DNA of 64,000 bases from Caprimulgus europaeus (taxonomy: Eukaryota > Chordata > Aves > Caprimulgiformes > Caprimulgidae): positions 45,076,965 to 45,140,964 of the forward strand of contig OU015530.1 in the NCBI GenBank assembly GCA_907165065.1. Direction: 5' to 3'. The notes beneath the pieces were generated by a model, which searched no databases, was not told the DNA's origin, and saw only the letters and a program-made list of their open reading frames with translations. Positions 11,166 through 23,897 of this stretch are shown piece after piece (within the stretch, counting starts at the first letter, position 1; every line of letters begins with the position of its first letter). A program made the position numbers and the translations under genes.

Positions 11166-14100
11166 CTAATTTCTGTCTGCAAAACCGCCCTTCCCACTGG
11201 CAGGTACAACGTGGTGGTCCTCCGCCACAGCAAAGCTTGGTCAGGCAGGTTCTCAAAGCATGGCTACACTGTCTGGCACAATGGGTGTCACTTTAACAGC
11301 TGGCCCTTTAAAGGATAAGAGTTTATCAGTACTGCCTTGTCCTAATTGCATTATTCCATTAGCTCAAAGAACAGAGCTTTATCTTGCAGTAATCAAGCCA
11401 CCAGCAGGCTGAGCTTCATGAAGGATTACTGACTTCAGCCCTGCGAGGAACAGGTTCTGTCTTTCAGCCTGGCATCCTCTTTTTAGATGCCCAAACTTGG
11501 TCACCAAAGTGAGTCACAATAAGGCCCCTCTTCTTACAGCATCCCGAGTCATTGATTTCCCACAGCTTCTCCTGAGTCTTGTTCAATGCTTAAACATTCC
11601 TGAATTCAGGACAGAGAAATTGCAAGGTCTTGTCCTTACAAGTTTTGGGCCCAGTCTTGTTTTCTCCCTTGTAGTATTCCTTATGGACAAGCTCCTAGCA
11701 CAGCATTCATCTACATACGTGTATGTATCTGTGTGTAACCTAATCACCCAAAATTACCCTCAGAGTTGGTAGAGATCCAGTCAATAGCATCAATAGCATC
11801 TCTGGAGCATTTCTTCTCTGAAAGGAGCCAGAATAGCTCAGAGGAAACCACAAAGTACCAACATTTTGCTATTGACAGAAGATGAGCAGCTCAGGTGCAA
11901 ACATTTATACTGTAGCCTTCTGAAGTTACACATCTCATAACATCAAAAAAGGATGATATTTTCTGTTAAAATAATGGAAATTTTATCTAGATAAAAGGAT
12001 ACATTAATTCAACAAATACAAATTTTAACAATTCCTACACATCAAGTTTTAAAGTTTGTTATTAATAATTAATTTGAATTATAAACTGCCTACTCAGTAA
12101 AACAAAACCTAAACCATTAAACCAGAAGGCCTTTGTTTTCAGTAGAGATTTAGAAAGTAACTGAGTGCTATAAAAGAACTGCAACTATTCTGCAGCTCAT
12201 TTAGGAAGACACAAACAAGTGTAATTTTATTTAAGACAAATAATCTAATTTCTTTTTGATCTTGTTGTATTTAATATCTGTAAAGAACAAAGAACAAAGC
12301 TTCTCAGAGCTCTGTGGATGTTCTCTCCCAGCATCTCGGTCAAAAGAAAACAGAAATGGTAGAGGTGGTCTAGTTCACTGAACTCTGCACTTGCCAAATG
12401 CCTCTCTGAGTTGTAATTCTTACTGTTTGTTACATTATAGTTTTAAGTATCCCAAAACATTGGGATGCTGTTGTATTGTTTGTTAGAAATCATGATAAGA
12501 AAGGTTTTCTTCATATCTAGCTAGAAATGTCTTTAGGTTCACCCAACCACCCCTTATTGTGGCTTTTTTATGCCCCCAGATTGTCTCCCTGCTTCATCCT
12601 ACAAATAGTTTTAAAATCAAAGCATATCTGTTGAAACCAGCACACACTTGAAGACCTCTTCTGCAGTCCTACAGCTCTTCTATCAAGTTGCTTTGGGCTC
12701 AGGTGCCAACCCCTCACCTTACTGCAGGTGACAGTCACCACGGCAGAGCTGCGCTGTGCACCGCGGAAGGAGCCCGTCCCAGGACAGGCTGCATCGCAGT
12801 GGGGAGGTCCTACCAACAGCTCAGTCAGGGGGGAAGCCTTGGCTGACATTTCTGTTACATTACCAGTAGTTCCAGAAACACGATGGGTTCAGCTACCACC
12901 ATGGAGTCGTTATCCACAGCAAGAACTTATGGACTTGTTTTCTGAGGGTTTTTTTGCATGCTGGCAGCAGATACTAGAGGCCAAGCCTGAATCATTGTCA
13001 CCTTCTCCAGCTGTTAGGGCAGCCACCACAGCTTCTATCTGCAAATGGAAACATCCTGAGGACTAAAGACACTCAGGAGCTGCCATCATGCTCCAAGCCA
13101 CCAGCAGGTACACAGCAGAGCAAGGTCATTCATACTGCAGTATCTTGAAGAATTTTTCTTATCAAACCTTTGCGATTTGCCTAATATTTTTTTTTTAATT
13201 TATGCCTGTGGGCCAAATTCTCTTCTCTACTCACATATTTCCTTTTGGGAAAGAGCATGCATATGAACCTGGCCTGGTAAATCTAATGGCATTCATTCTG
13301 CCATTCAGCTTCATTCTCTCTATTTCCCTTTAGCTCCTCTCACATCTATTTTCATTTTCTCATGCAGTTTTATGCATGTTTATTTCATTATGTCTTCTGA
13401 GTATAATCACTGGCCTCAGTCCCATGAACTAGATGCAATTTACCCATAATTAAAGTCATTCCTCACCTATAATGTTCTATACATGGCAACAGAAAGGAGA
13501 TTTACATTAACTGGAACCGCTGAAATGCAAACTATGCTGTCCCACCACGTATTCTCAGACAGCTTCATATAACTTAAGCAATCTAATCTGCTACAGGGGA
13601 CTTACTGTTATTAATGTCATCATTTTTGCTGTAAAGGGATGCAGGTGCCTTTGAATAGCTGCTAAGGAAGGAAGCCAGAGGTGAGGTTGCACTCCTTAAG
13701 ATTTTTTAATCTATTTCTAAAAGTTTGCACTGATGCTAGCACACAGACTCTAGTGAAGGTGCAGGTACCACTGCCTGGTACCACTGCCTCTTGGTAAGTG
13801 CTAAATGCACGCACAGAACGCCAGTGCAAGCAAAGAAGATGCACGAGAAGGTACACTAACTCAAGGGAATCCATAGCACAGACACGGGTGCACTTGTAGA
13901 TGAAAAAGTGTATTTGTGTGGGAAGATTGAGAAGCAAATGGTGGAAAAGGGTTGGGAAGAAGAGACAAACATGAAGTTTCTTTAGAATCTGAAGGGAGGA
14001 AAGAGAGAACATGTGACTAGAGAGGGATAGTACAAGGAGCTGCCAGGTAGCTGGGATCAGCAGTGGTGTGGAAGGAGAATGTGGCCAATGCACTCATGGT

Positions 14101-14891
14101 CAGCTCAGGAACACAGACCTACAGGGAGTCCTGAAATATTCGCTTTGTTACAGCTTCCAACTAATACCAAATAAAGCATCTGACTAGAACAGGCTGTTCT
14201 CTTGCCAGTTCCTTGTGCCACCCCAGTCTAAGACTTTGCTGGTTTCATGTGTGCGGGTGTTTTTGTTTTAATAATCATATAAGAGGATTTCGGATATTTT
14301 TCCCCTGGTGCTTTCACTCTATTTAGCATTGTCAAAATCTCCTCCGCTTTGTAGTTCAGCTCTGCCTAGGGTTTGTATTTTGCACACTCTGATTGAATGA
14401 GGGCACTAATCCAACAGTGGAGTTGCCCATGAAAATTTGTTCAAGACCTTTGTTGCATGTTATCAAGAAAAAAAAAAATAATCTGCTTCTCTTGGAGATG
14501 GGAGCCAACTTTATTAGGCCAAAGTTTATTCAAAATTCAAATAATGTGCCATATTATCAAGCTAAATCCAATAGCGACAAAAATTGTGATCCTGAAAGTT
14601 CATACACGGAGGCACCTCATATTTTTTCATTTTCAGATGTTCTAGATAGGTGGTGTCTCACATCTGTGCGTGCCCAGAACTGCCTCAGTCTCAGCAGGGC
14701 TGAACAGCTCAGCACCGCAGCCTGGGCAGGCTCCAGAATCTGCTCAAGTCCCCTAAGGAGCTCAGTCTGAAGGGTGTTTTCAGAGCACACAACAAGATTA
14801 GACACCCTATGAAGTGTACTGATGGCAAACACTTCCTTTTAAAATAGAGCCAAAGAAAGCCAACAGCCTTCTCACCTACCCCTTTTACTCA
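11166..14891. other. Intergenic, one CpG-rich pocket
   Basis: There is a short CpG cluster at about 12740-12800 inside a non-repetitive 350-bp GC-richer stretch. No splice-bounded coding frame is recognised. Confidence 0.55.
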
Positions 14892-15262
14892 ATAGCCTGG
14901 TGGTCAGAACGCACACCAGGAAGGAGAAGACCCAGGCTCAGTTCCCTACATCGAGGCAGAGGTAATTGAAATCAGCCTCTTAGGGGCACCTCGCTAAAGG
15001 TGAATCAGGGAGGTTGCCCACTCCTCTCCTGTTACTGAAGCCGCACTGCCAAGCCCAGAGGAGCTCAGGACCACACCAGGCCGGGCAGAAAGCACACTTT
15101 CATCTCTTGGCTACCTGGGGCAAGTCTTTGCTTCTGCTCCCAGATCATAGAATCGAATCACAGATTCTATAGGGAACTGATTCAATGGGGATTCTGTAGG
15201 GAATTGAGCCTGGGTCTTCTCATGCATCTCCACAGTACGCCCACCAAGGTGCACACCCAGAA
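14892..15262. repeat. Imperfect inverted repeat flanking a 244-bp centre
   Basis: Bases 14924-14950 and the reverse complement of 15195-15221 agree at 26 of 27 positions (GAGAAGACCCAGGCTC shared). Weaker similarity extends outward (a TGGTGG word in each arm). Inside the right arm an 8-bp perfect stem (ATAGAATC 15147-15154, GATTCTAT 15163-15170) and a near-duplicate of GATTCTATAGGGAACTGA also occur. It could be a MITE or an inverted pair of an old tRNA-like SINE. The family is not identified. Confidence 0.6.
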
Positions 15263-18200
15263 CTGCTTTGTTCCACAACATCTTCCTGGATTACTTCAAT
15301 AATTGTTTCAAATGGATCAAAAGCCATCACCTGGGAGGCAAAGCATGCATCCAGGCCTCTGCACTTCTACATGAGTGACCAGCCCACCAAGCCAGGATCC
15401 CTTCTTGGGTCTCCTTCTGTAGTCACATATCTTATTCCCCATCAGCACAGTACACTAGCTTCCACATGATGGGTATGAAGTATTTCCCGTTAAGTTTACT
15501 GTATCATGCTGAGGGCATTTTACTGGAAAGTACTTAGTGTCCATATATAATATATTTTTTTAAACTTTTTTTCAGGGAGGGCAAATGAGCTTGTGTGGTT
15601 TCGACCTCACTCAATCAGAACACAGACTCCAGATTTTGCATCCCATTCATGCACATTAATGGTGAAAAAAGTACAAAATCCACGTAAACAATAAAGCAAG
15701 CTTTAAGAGAAGGGCAATCCTCAATCAAAAACTGTAGCTAACAATTGTTCTGACACAATGATTACTGTTACCTAAAAAAATCTGGATAATTAACTGGCTA
15801 CAGGCAATTCAAAAACTTCTCAGCAATATCTGAACTTTACTCTAGTTGGACTACACTCTTGAATGTTTCGAACAAACATATAGGATTTTTCATCAAGCTT
15901 GAAAAACGTGCATCTTGACTAAATGGATTTTATATTTAATTATTTTTAAAAGTTGTAACCCTTATTTTCTACTCCAGATCTCAAAGATTAATGTCCTATG
16001 AACACAGATATTATCAGACAGCTTTAAAGTCACAGTTCCTCTCCTTAGAAAAAGCAAAACAGAAGACGTTTGCAAAATATATAGGTGATGTTCTACCTAA
16101 AAGCTGAATGATTAGGCCTCAACCGGAAACACAAAGGCCTTGCAATGCCAAATAGGCACATTGCCTAACCACACTCAATTCAGTCTCTCCTTCACACAGG
16201 CAGGAATCCTGTAGCTAAGCTGATTAGATATTGGTAATTATTCTTTACCACACCGACATTCAAAATGCTATTTCAGCTAGTGTGCTGAAAATGCAGATGA
16301 ATCTATGAAAACAAATATTCTGTAACATAAATTGTTAAAATCTTTACCATTTTCTCACCACAAGTTTGCCCTATTTATTCCAACCAGATCCAGACATCTA
16401 AAAATTCTTTCTTAATATTTGCTTCTGCCACAAAAGTAGGAAAAAAATCCCCAAACCCAGAGAGACACTAAAGAAAAAGCAAATAGATTTCAGGAGGGAA
16501 CCTCAAAACAATAAGAATGCATTAAGCTGTGCAGCACTGGCCTCCTAATGACAGGATTTGTTATATCTATTTTCTACTGTCACATCTTCCTCCCCCCATG
16601 ACGATCCATTGCAGCCCATTTCAAATGGTAAGGCAGGTACAGATACCCTGGCTCCATTCCCAGTTTGTTCCTTTGCTCCAGGGCTTCTCCCAGTCTCTCC
16701 TGCCCATTTGGGACTCACATACAGCACTGCTAACTCATTTCAAGAAGTTTGGTATGTGCACCTGGAGCTCTCATTGCTTTTGCTATTTCTAGCTTCATCC
16801 CCAAACCAAGTTTGGATCCCACATTTCACTCACATGCACTGTCCTCAACTAGGAGTCCTTTATTTTCAACAAGGCTTTAAAAGCTCATCCCCTCAGATGC
16901 TCACTCAAAACAAAAAGGGAGAAGGTTTGGGGCTGAAGAAGCAGCTGTTAGGAACTCAAGCAGAGAGGATATTAGGAGAATAGTAAGTTATGGCAAAGCA
17001 AACACAAAGTTCATCATTTCTCACCTGTATTTGTGGTTATAAGCTGCCCATCTGAAGAACTGTAGGTTAGGGCTTTCTCCCACCCTAGGCAAAACTGATG
17101 CACCACACATCAAAACACAGCAAGTATTTCTGCACTGCCAGCTCTGCATCTGCCTATTCCCCTATTTCATACACCCTTAAACCCCCAAACTGTATCTTTC
17201 CCCACCTTTCTAGAGCCCTTCTGAAATGGTAAACTAGTTGCGAACAGCCCCACACCCACTCTGTTTCCCAGCCCTCCTCTCTCCCTTTGTCTTGGCAAGA
17301 GGATGACCAGTACCATTCAAAAACTGCAGTGCTCCCCAAACCTCCTCTTCCTGAGGATGATGGTCACCTCCACCCAGAAGGATTCTAGGAGGAAAGCGAG
17401 GTACAAACCCCCTTCCCCATTTACCCTCCCACCCAAATTTGCTAAAAGGTTGCAGCTGTCTCAGCAGAAATGCATCCCACCAGGGTCCTAACTCTCAATC
17501 CCACCCCCAAAGTCGTAAGACCATGGCAGCAGCTGGCCCCTCTCCTCCCAGCTCCCCAGGATGTGCACAAGTCTCATTCTGTTTCTCTATGCCCTGTGCC
17601 CTCTAAGCTCTCCTGTTCTCCTTGCCGGACCCCACAGCTAGCTCGCCCTGCTAAAGCATCTCCTAAATACTGACTCCAGTGAAGAATATTTCCTCTCCTA
17701 AAACATCTCGATAGAAGAAGAGATGGCTGCTGCTGTGGGAAACTGGCTTGGGGACCCGCGGCGTCCCAGCAGCCAGCACCGGAGGAGCTGGTGAGGAGAG
17801 CGCCCAGCTCCGCGGCCGTAGCTACCTCTGCTGGCAGAAGGCTGCAGTGGGGCCCCTGCTGTAAAAACAGGCTCACGCACCCACAGGACCTTCACACGAA
17901 CAGAGGAGAAGCAATACATTTTAATTTCTTCTTATTTGTCTTCCTAATATTTGACCTTTTCAGCGGAAAGTATTGTCACACTGCTGTCCCCACAGGCACT
18001 AGGGCTGGAAAGTCTCTAATGGCAGCAAAGATTCTGCTGTAACAATACATTTTAAGGAAAGCACCCATGTTTCCACACAACTGCAACTAAATCAAGAGAG
18101 TAATGCTGCTGCAGAGCTAGCAGGGGAACCACATTATATCAGTGGGTCCAGAAAAGATAAGAACAGCTGATGGTAACTGCCCCAAGCAGGTCTGATAGCT

Positions 18201-21200
18201 TTCTGCCACTTCCCCCAAATTTTCCCAATCAGCCAATGATTCTGTTGAGTGAAGAAATTAATAGTTCCATTGCCTGAAACCAAGACAGTAGAAGGATCTG
18301 TCCCTTCCATGCTGCAAGTTCTAAAATAGTGATTTTGGAGCAATTGTTATGGAACACAAATTATTCTTTGTAGCCTTAGCAAAGAAGGATACATAGGAAG
18401 ACATCCTGCCACAGTTGCTTCTTCCATCTCTACAGATGATGGTTTGAAAAAGTTTCCATTTCTGTTGTCCATGATCTAGCTAGCATGTAGCTAAGCGACA
18501 GTTTTCACAAGCATTCTAATGGGTCACATTTTAGATGCAACAATGAACAAAATAACCCCCAAAGGATTTCTAAGGACAAAAATAATTTCAAAATATTACT
18601 CTCTAGGATGCAAAGCACTAACTGATGGTTTGCAGCGCTCTGTAGGAGTGGTTCCAAAACTCTAGTCTGCATGGGCAGGATTTAATGTGATTTTTTTTTT
18701 TAGTTTTATAATTGATGTTCAAAGCAGCCATCTATCAGAAATGACCAATGACAAATGCCTGAAGAAAACCTGGTTTAAGTACTCCAAAGCTCTCATGACT
18801 ATGACAATAACAGAAACACATTCTAAGGAAGGCTAGGCCAAACTGCTTGTTATGGAGGCAGATACAGGAGTAGAAACTTGTGATGTATCTTCACAAGCAG
18901 GGATTTAAAAAAAAAAAAAAAGTTTAAGGCACTATGTGTAATTGCCACATACAAGGCAACAAAGCCTGACAGGGTATGGCAAGGAAGAAGAGCTCCATGC
19001 AATGAGAAGGGCAAAACCAGCCCCTGCAAAGAGAAACGTCACCTAGTCTGGAGCTCAGCCAACCAACCACTGTTACAGACATGGAAAAGCACGATGGCCA
19101 TTTTAGACAGTGCTGAAGGAAACTCTGGAAGATGGAAAGCCCAGAGTCTGTACCAGCAGGATGCATGAATTAAACATCCCACAAAAACTCCTCCAAAATA
19201 AACTTCTTGAATATATATTTTTCCAAGGGCTGTATTTTATTTTACAAAAGGACTTATAAATCAACCAAAAAAAGCTAAAAGCAAAGCAGCAATTTTACCT
19301 GCCATACTTTCACTTTTGTCATTGCATATGACCCATATAACCTACAGTCTCCTGAGCCACCTCAGATAACGCTCTATTAAGAACTTCATCCCATGCTTCA
19401 TGGCGTTGTTAGACATACAGTTTATGATCTCTGTCCCTATATTAGAATTAAGTCCATGCAGATCACACCCTCCTTTGCTCCTGGTGAGTCCCCACCGCCA
19501 TGGCAGCCCATCTCCCGCCTGCCTCGCTCCCCACTCCTCTCCCCTGCAAGCAGGTCGGCGGCGCTGCCTTTCCCTCAGAACCGGTTGGCAAAGCAAGGCT
19601 TGTCCAGACACGCAGCCCTTACGCTCACGGGAGCTGCACCAGGAAAGGAAGGAGCCGATATTCCAGCTCTGCCTGTCAAGGCTGAATTTCAAAGGTTGTG
19701 CCTGGGTGTGGGAAAGAATAAAGAGGGTCTGTCAGTCCACGTGCAAAACCCCACGCTCTTGCCCCAGCTGCCAGGCTGTCACTCAGGACCTGAACACGTC
19801 CCCACCTGCCCCTCCCCACTGAGTTAGTACCAGTCTCACTCAGTGACACAAGCTCCATTTCTCTTCCATCCTCTTGTCAAACTATACATGTCTCAAAAAT
19901 ACAATTTTTTAAAAATTAAATGCCCAGTGCTCCGAAAGAGGGAGGGCATCCAAAACAGGCAAGGCCACTGCCTTGAGGGAAGAGGGTCGAGGAGCAACTA
20001 GTGCAACTTCTCGATTACCCAAAAATGGATTTGTGGGGTCTTCTCAAAGGATGAGGTTTCTTAAATCTAGAGTCTACTTGTACTCAGATGGAAAGTTTCC
20101 TTAGCCCAACATGAGACTACTGCTGTTCTCAACAGGAATGTCACATCTTCCCAAATCTCTTTCACCAGCTGCAACGGGCACATCTGCGATTCACAGCCAT
20201 GACTCAGATTTTGAGCACTGCATGCTTTGTGGGTGTACATCTATTCCCTTCAACTTGTGGCTCCAGTAAAGCTTAGATACACCATTACCTGTACACAAAA
20301 CATGTGGCAGCAGACACCCGCTTGGGGGAAGGGAGAGAGAATTTCACCTGGAATCGCTGAGATGAGGCTACAGGTGAGACTCACATGACTCATTTCCGTG
20401 GCTTCAGGTGGCAGTCAGGCAGAACAGATGTGCAAATCCAAAATGGTAGTTCTGAAAGCTTAATTTCCAAGTCTGTCTGAGTCCCCAGATGGTGAGGTGG
20501 CCCCTAAACTTAAATGTTCACATGCTCATTCATTACCAGTACCTATATTCCTAGTTATCACTGAAGTCTATTCTGGACATCAACAAACACAGAAGATGAA
20601 GTTTGCATACAGAATTCTGGCCACTGCTACTTTCCTTCTGCACGGAGAAGCAGATGGCTCATCTTTAGTGTACCAACCCACTGACTGGAACCCAAACCCA
20701 CGGCCCCAGCTCTCACAGGAATACCTTCATGACTAAGTTACAGATCCGTTTTCCCAATTATTGTTTTTCAGTTCCTTGAATATTGCAATGAAAAATACAC
20801 AAAAGAACTTTGGGAAGCAGGTGAGAGTTCACCCTTTTGAGTGACTTTTACCTTCCAAGCCAATTTAAATTTGTACACATCCAAGAGAAGTAATAGGCCT
20901 TGCCTGCCTTATTGGTTAAAACTGGGGAACTTTCCTGGTCAAGGAAAGAATGAAAACAGTCATCAAAAAGGCCAGGCCTTGAATGCCCACTGGCATCAGT
21001 GCTTATGCCCTCCTTACAACAGAACAAACCCTGAAGAGAACATGTGATGTGCACACAGCCACACTAGATTGAATTCTGAAGCATAAGACTCAGCAGATCA
21101 TTGACATCTCTCCACTGACAATTTCCTCTTGATTAGTTCCAGGCAACACCTCACTCCATGTATCTCTCCACTCTGAAGGAGTTAAATGCCTGGCATTGAT

Positions 21201-23099
21201 TAAAACAAATCTCATAAAACATTCTGAACTGGCTTCAAATATACAGGTGACTACACAATATCATGAGATTTAGACATATTTTTCTATTCTCTCAAACTCT
21301 GGTTTTGACAGCCATAAACTCTATGAAGCTGGTGGCTATAAAGAAGAAAGGAAAATGGACCCATGAGTAGAGTTTTTAAGAAAACAGCCCAAGTATATCT
21401 TATGAAACTGAAATTAAACTGTTCAATATAATAAAAACTACCCAAGAAACTGTTACACTTTTTACCATATATGCCTAGTAAGTTATAGATGATATAACCA
21501 GCACTAAAAGAGAGGCAACAGCGACCTGCCAAGATTCAAAACTGTCCTCAAATCACTGCTCTTTAATGACTGTTGGCAACTACACTGCTACTGTTCAGAG
21601 CTGCTGGAAAAAAAGATAGTTTGACATGCATCAGAACTACCAGCTTCCACCAAAAAGCGATAATTACAGTGTTTGCTGTTCAAGAATCATGCTAAGAACA
21701 AGCATTTCAGATGAAAAAATGCTTAACAATCTCCTTAAGTATCCATTGCTCCTGTAAACACTAACGTATCAAATGTTTGGTTGGATAAGAGTCAGATTGA
21801 AAGAATTGGTGCCTTGACTATAAAGCCATTGGGAAGTGTTTCATCCATCCCACTTTACTTTCTGTAGTCCCAAAATACATTATTTTCTGATCCTGGTATA
21901 TAACACTACACAGAGAAGATTAGGAGAGCAGTATTTATAGAAACAGCAACATATGATTTTATTTATCTCAGTGGAAGAGTGGAAGGAAGGACACACAAAG
22001 TTATTATAGATCTCTTCAGTATAAAATACCAGAGGAGATTTCTGGCTAGTTCAGAAGCTCTAGAAAGGATTAATGCACATCAAGTTCACCAGTTCAAGTG
22101 TAAAGTTTTTACTTGATATTGTAATAGACTAGTAATGCACACACCTATTACTGTCCCCAGCTGAGAAGGAGGAATCTATTAGTGTTAATGCAAGCTATTA
22201 CTCCAGTCAAAGCAACCAAACAAGTGAGCATTTCAGTTTTGCTTAAATCACCATTGATGGCTTTTAGTCACAAGGGTCATAAAGAGGATGCAGAAATGAA
22301 CAGCAGAAGTAACTCCCTAAACTACCAGAACTGTTTTGAAAGTGACTAACAATGCCTCTTCACTTGCTTTGTATTACTTCTCAGGCTTAGAAGAGTTCTT
22401 TATTTCTCAGAAGCATATGCAAGACTGGACTTACTGGGGAGACTAAGGGAGCTTTCAAGTCTTCTGCTGCATGCTCCTGGGACAGTTCATGGGAGCAGCA
22501 CCAACACATGGCTATGGCAAATCCACTGCTTCTTTAAATACTCTACCATGCTTCTTCCTCAAACACGTGACAAGTAAGTATCAAGAATGAACTAAACAGT
22601 AATCCTGTTAATTAACATATGCATGTTTAAACTATTCAAAGATGAAGAACACAAAAATACAACTCCAGTACTTCTAAAAGGGAGGCCAACTCACCAGCCT
22701 CCGCATCCACCTCTTTCCCTTTGCTGGCTGTTCTTTTCTCCCCTTATTGATGCAATTGTGAATTCCACAGAACGGAGCCAATAAGAAATGCACATCCAAG
22801 CTACAGGTGTTTGGTTACTTTTGCTACCATATTTATTCACTCTCCCTTTTTAGAATCACATACCTGCTTGTGTTTAGCAAAGTCCTACATTGTTTAAAAT
22901 TACTATACTCAAACAATGTTTTGAACCTTCCTTTTCTTTCCCCTGACAACTTCCAAAATCTTGGTTTTGTTATCAGCTAGGAAGTGCAGTACATCTTACC
23001 ATAGGCAAGTAAGGGCAACTTCAGATTTGTAGTAAGACAAAATATTCAGTGTAAGAACAATTGATTCTAGAGAATGTGTTTTCACAGACCGTAATACCT
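15263..23099. other. Intergenic, two CpG-rich pockets
   Basis: GC-richer islands lie at about 17500-17900 and 19480-19830, with CpG clusters at 17752-17822 and 19553-19655. Overlapping frames of 100-144 codons there are open on both strands, as expected from GC content, and show no domain. The rest is plain AT-rich DNA. Confidence 0.55.
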
Positions 23100-23897
23100 T
23101 AGATCAACATGAAACATATGAATTTTAACCAGGGCAAGTGCTGGATTTTGCACCTGGGACATGGCAACCCTGGACACACACACAGACTGGGGAACGAGAG
23201 GCTGGAGAGCAGCCCTGCAGAGAGGGACCTGGGGGTTCTGGTCGATGGCAAGTTGAGCATGAGCCAGCAGTGTGCCGTGGCAGCCAAGAGGGACACCCGT
23301 GTCCCGGGGTGCATCAAGCCCTGCATTGCGAGCCGGGCAAGGGAGGGGATCATCCCGCTCTGTTCCGCACTGGTGAGGCCTCACCTTGAGTACTGGGTGC
23401 AGTTTTGGGCACCACAGTATAAAAAGGATATAAAGCTACTGGAGAGTGTCCAGAGGAGGGACACAAAACTGGTGAAGGGCTTAGAGGGGAAGCCATATGA
23501 GGAGAGACTGAGGTGGCTCAGATTGTTTAGCCTGGAGGAGACTGAGAGGAGATCTCATCACAGTCTAGAACTTCCTCACAAGGGGAAGAGGGGGGGCAGG
23601 CGCTGATCTCTTCTCCCTGGTGACCAATGATAGGACCAGGGGAAATGGCAGGAGGATGTGCCAGGGGAGGTTTAGGTTGGACATTAGGAAAAGGTTCTTC
23701 ATCCAGAGGGTGGTGGAGCACTGGAACATGCTCCCCAGGGAGATGGTCATGGCACCAAGCCTGACAATATTCCAGAAGCATTTGGCCAAGGCCCTCAGAC
23801 ACATGGTCTGAATCTTGAGACTGCCCTATGCTAGGGCAAGAGTTGGACTCGATGATCCTTGTGGGTCCCTTCCAACTCACAACACTCTATGATTCTA
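23100..23897 (+). pseudogene. CR1 LINE, 5'-truncated, reverse-transcriptase C-terminus and 3' end
   Basis: The translated start ([49 protein letters not shown]) is the C-terminal part of the CR1 ORF2 reverse transcriptase. The element ends with TTGGACTCGATGATCC, CCCTTCCAACTC and the TATGATTCTAAT tail typical of CR1. It is broken: a frame change lies near 23547, a TAG stands at 23566-23568, and the frame for DRTRGNGRRMCQ resumes from about 23620. Truncation at the 5' side is the normal outcome of CR1 insertion. It lies 3 kb past the CUL2 3' end, on the opposite strand. Confidence 0.93.

Noticed and set aside
13662-14093. 143-codon minus-strand ORF
   Set aside because: No recognisable domain, Leu/Ser/Phe-rich, no splice or polyadenylation context. 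Likely chance.
16558-16983. 141-codon plus-strand ORF
   Set aside because: It overlaps another plus frame and a minus frame. The composition is not protein-like and no family is recognised.
19393-19827. Overlapping 140- and 144-codon plus-strand ORFs
   Set aside because: Two plus-strand frames and one minus-strand frame are open over the same GC-rich stretch. The composition is biased to Pro/Ser/Leu, with no domain.
23082-23384. Minus-strand ORFs over the CR1
   Set aside because: They are antisense to the CR1 reverse-transcriptase frame and are its shadow.
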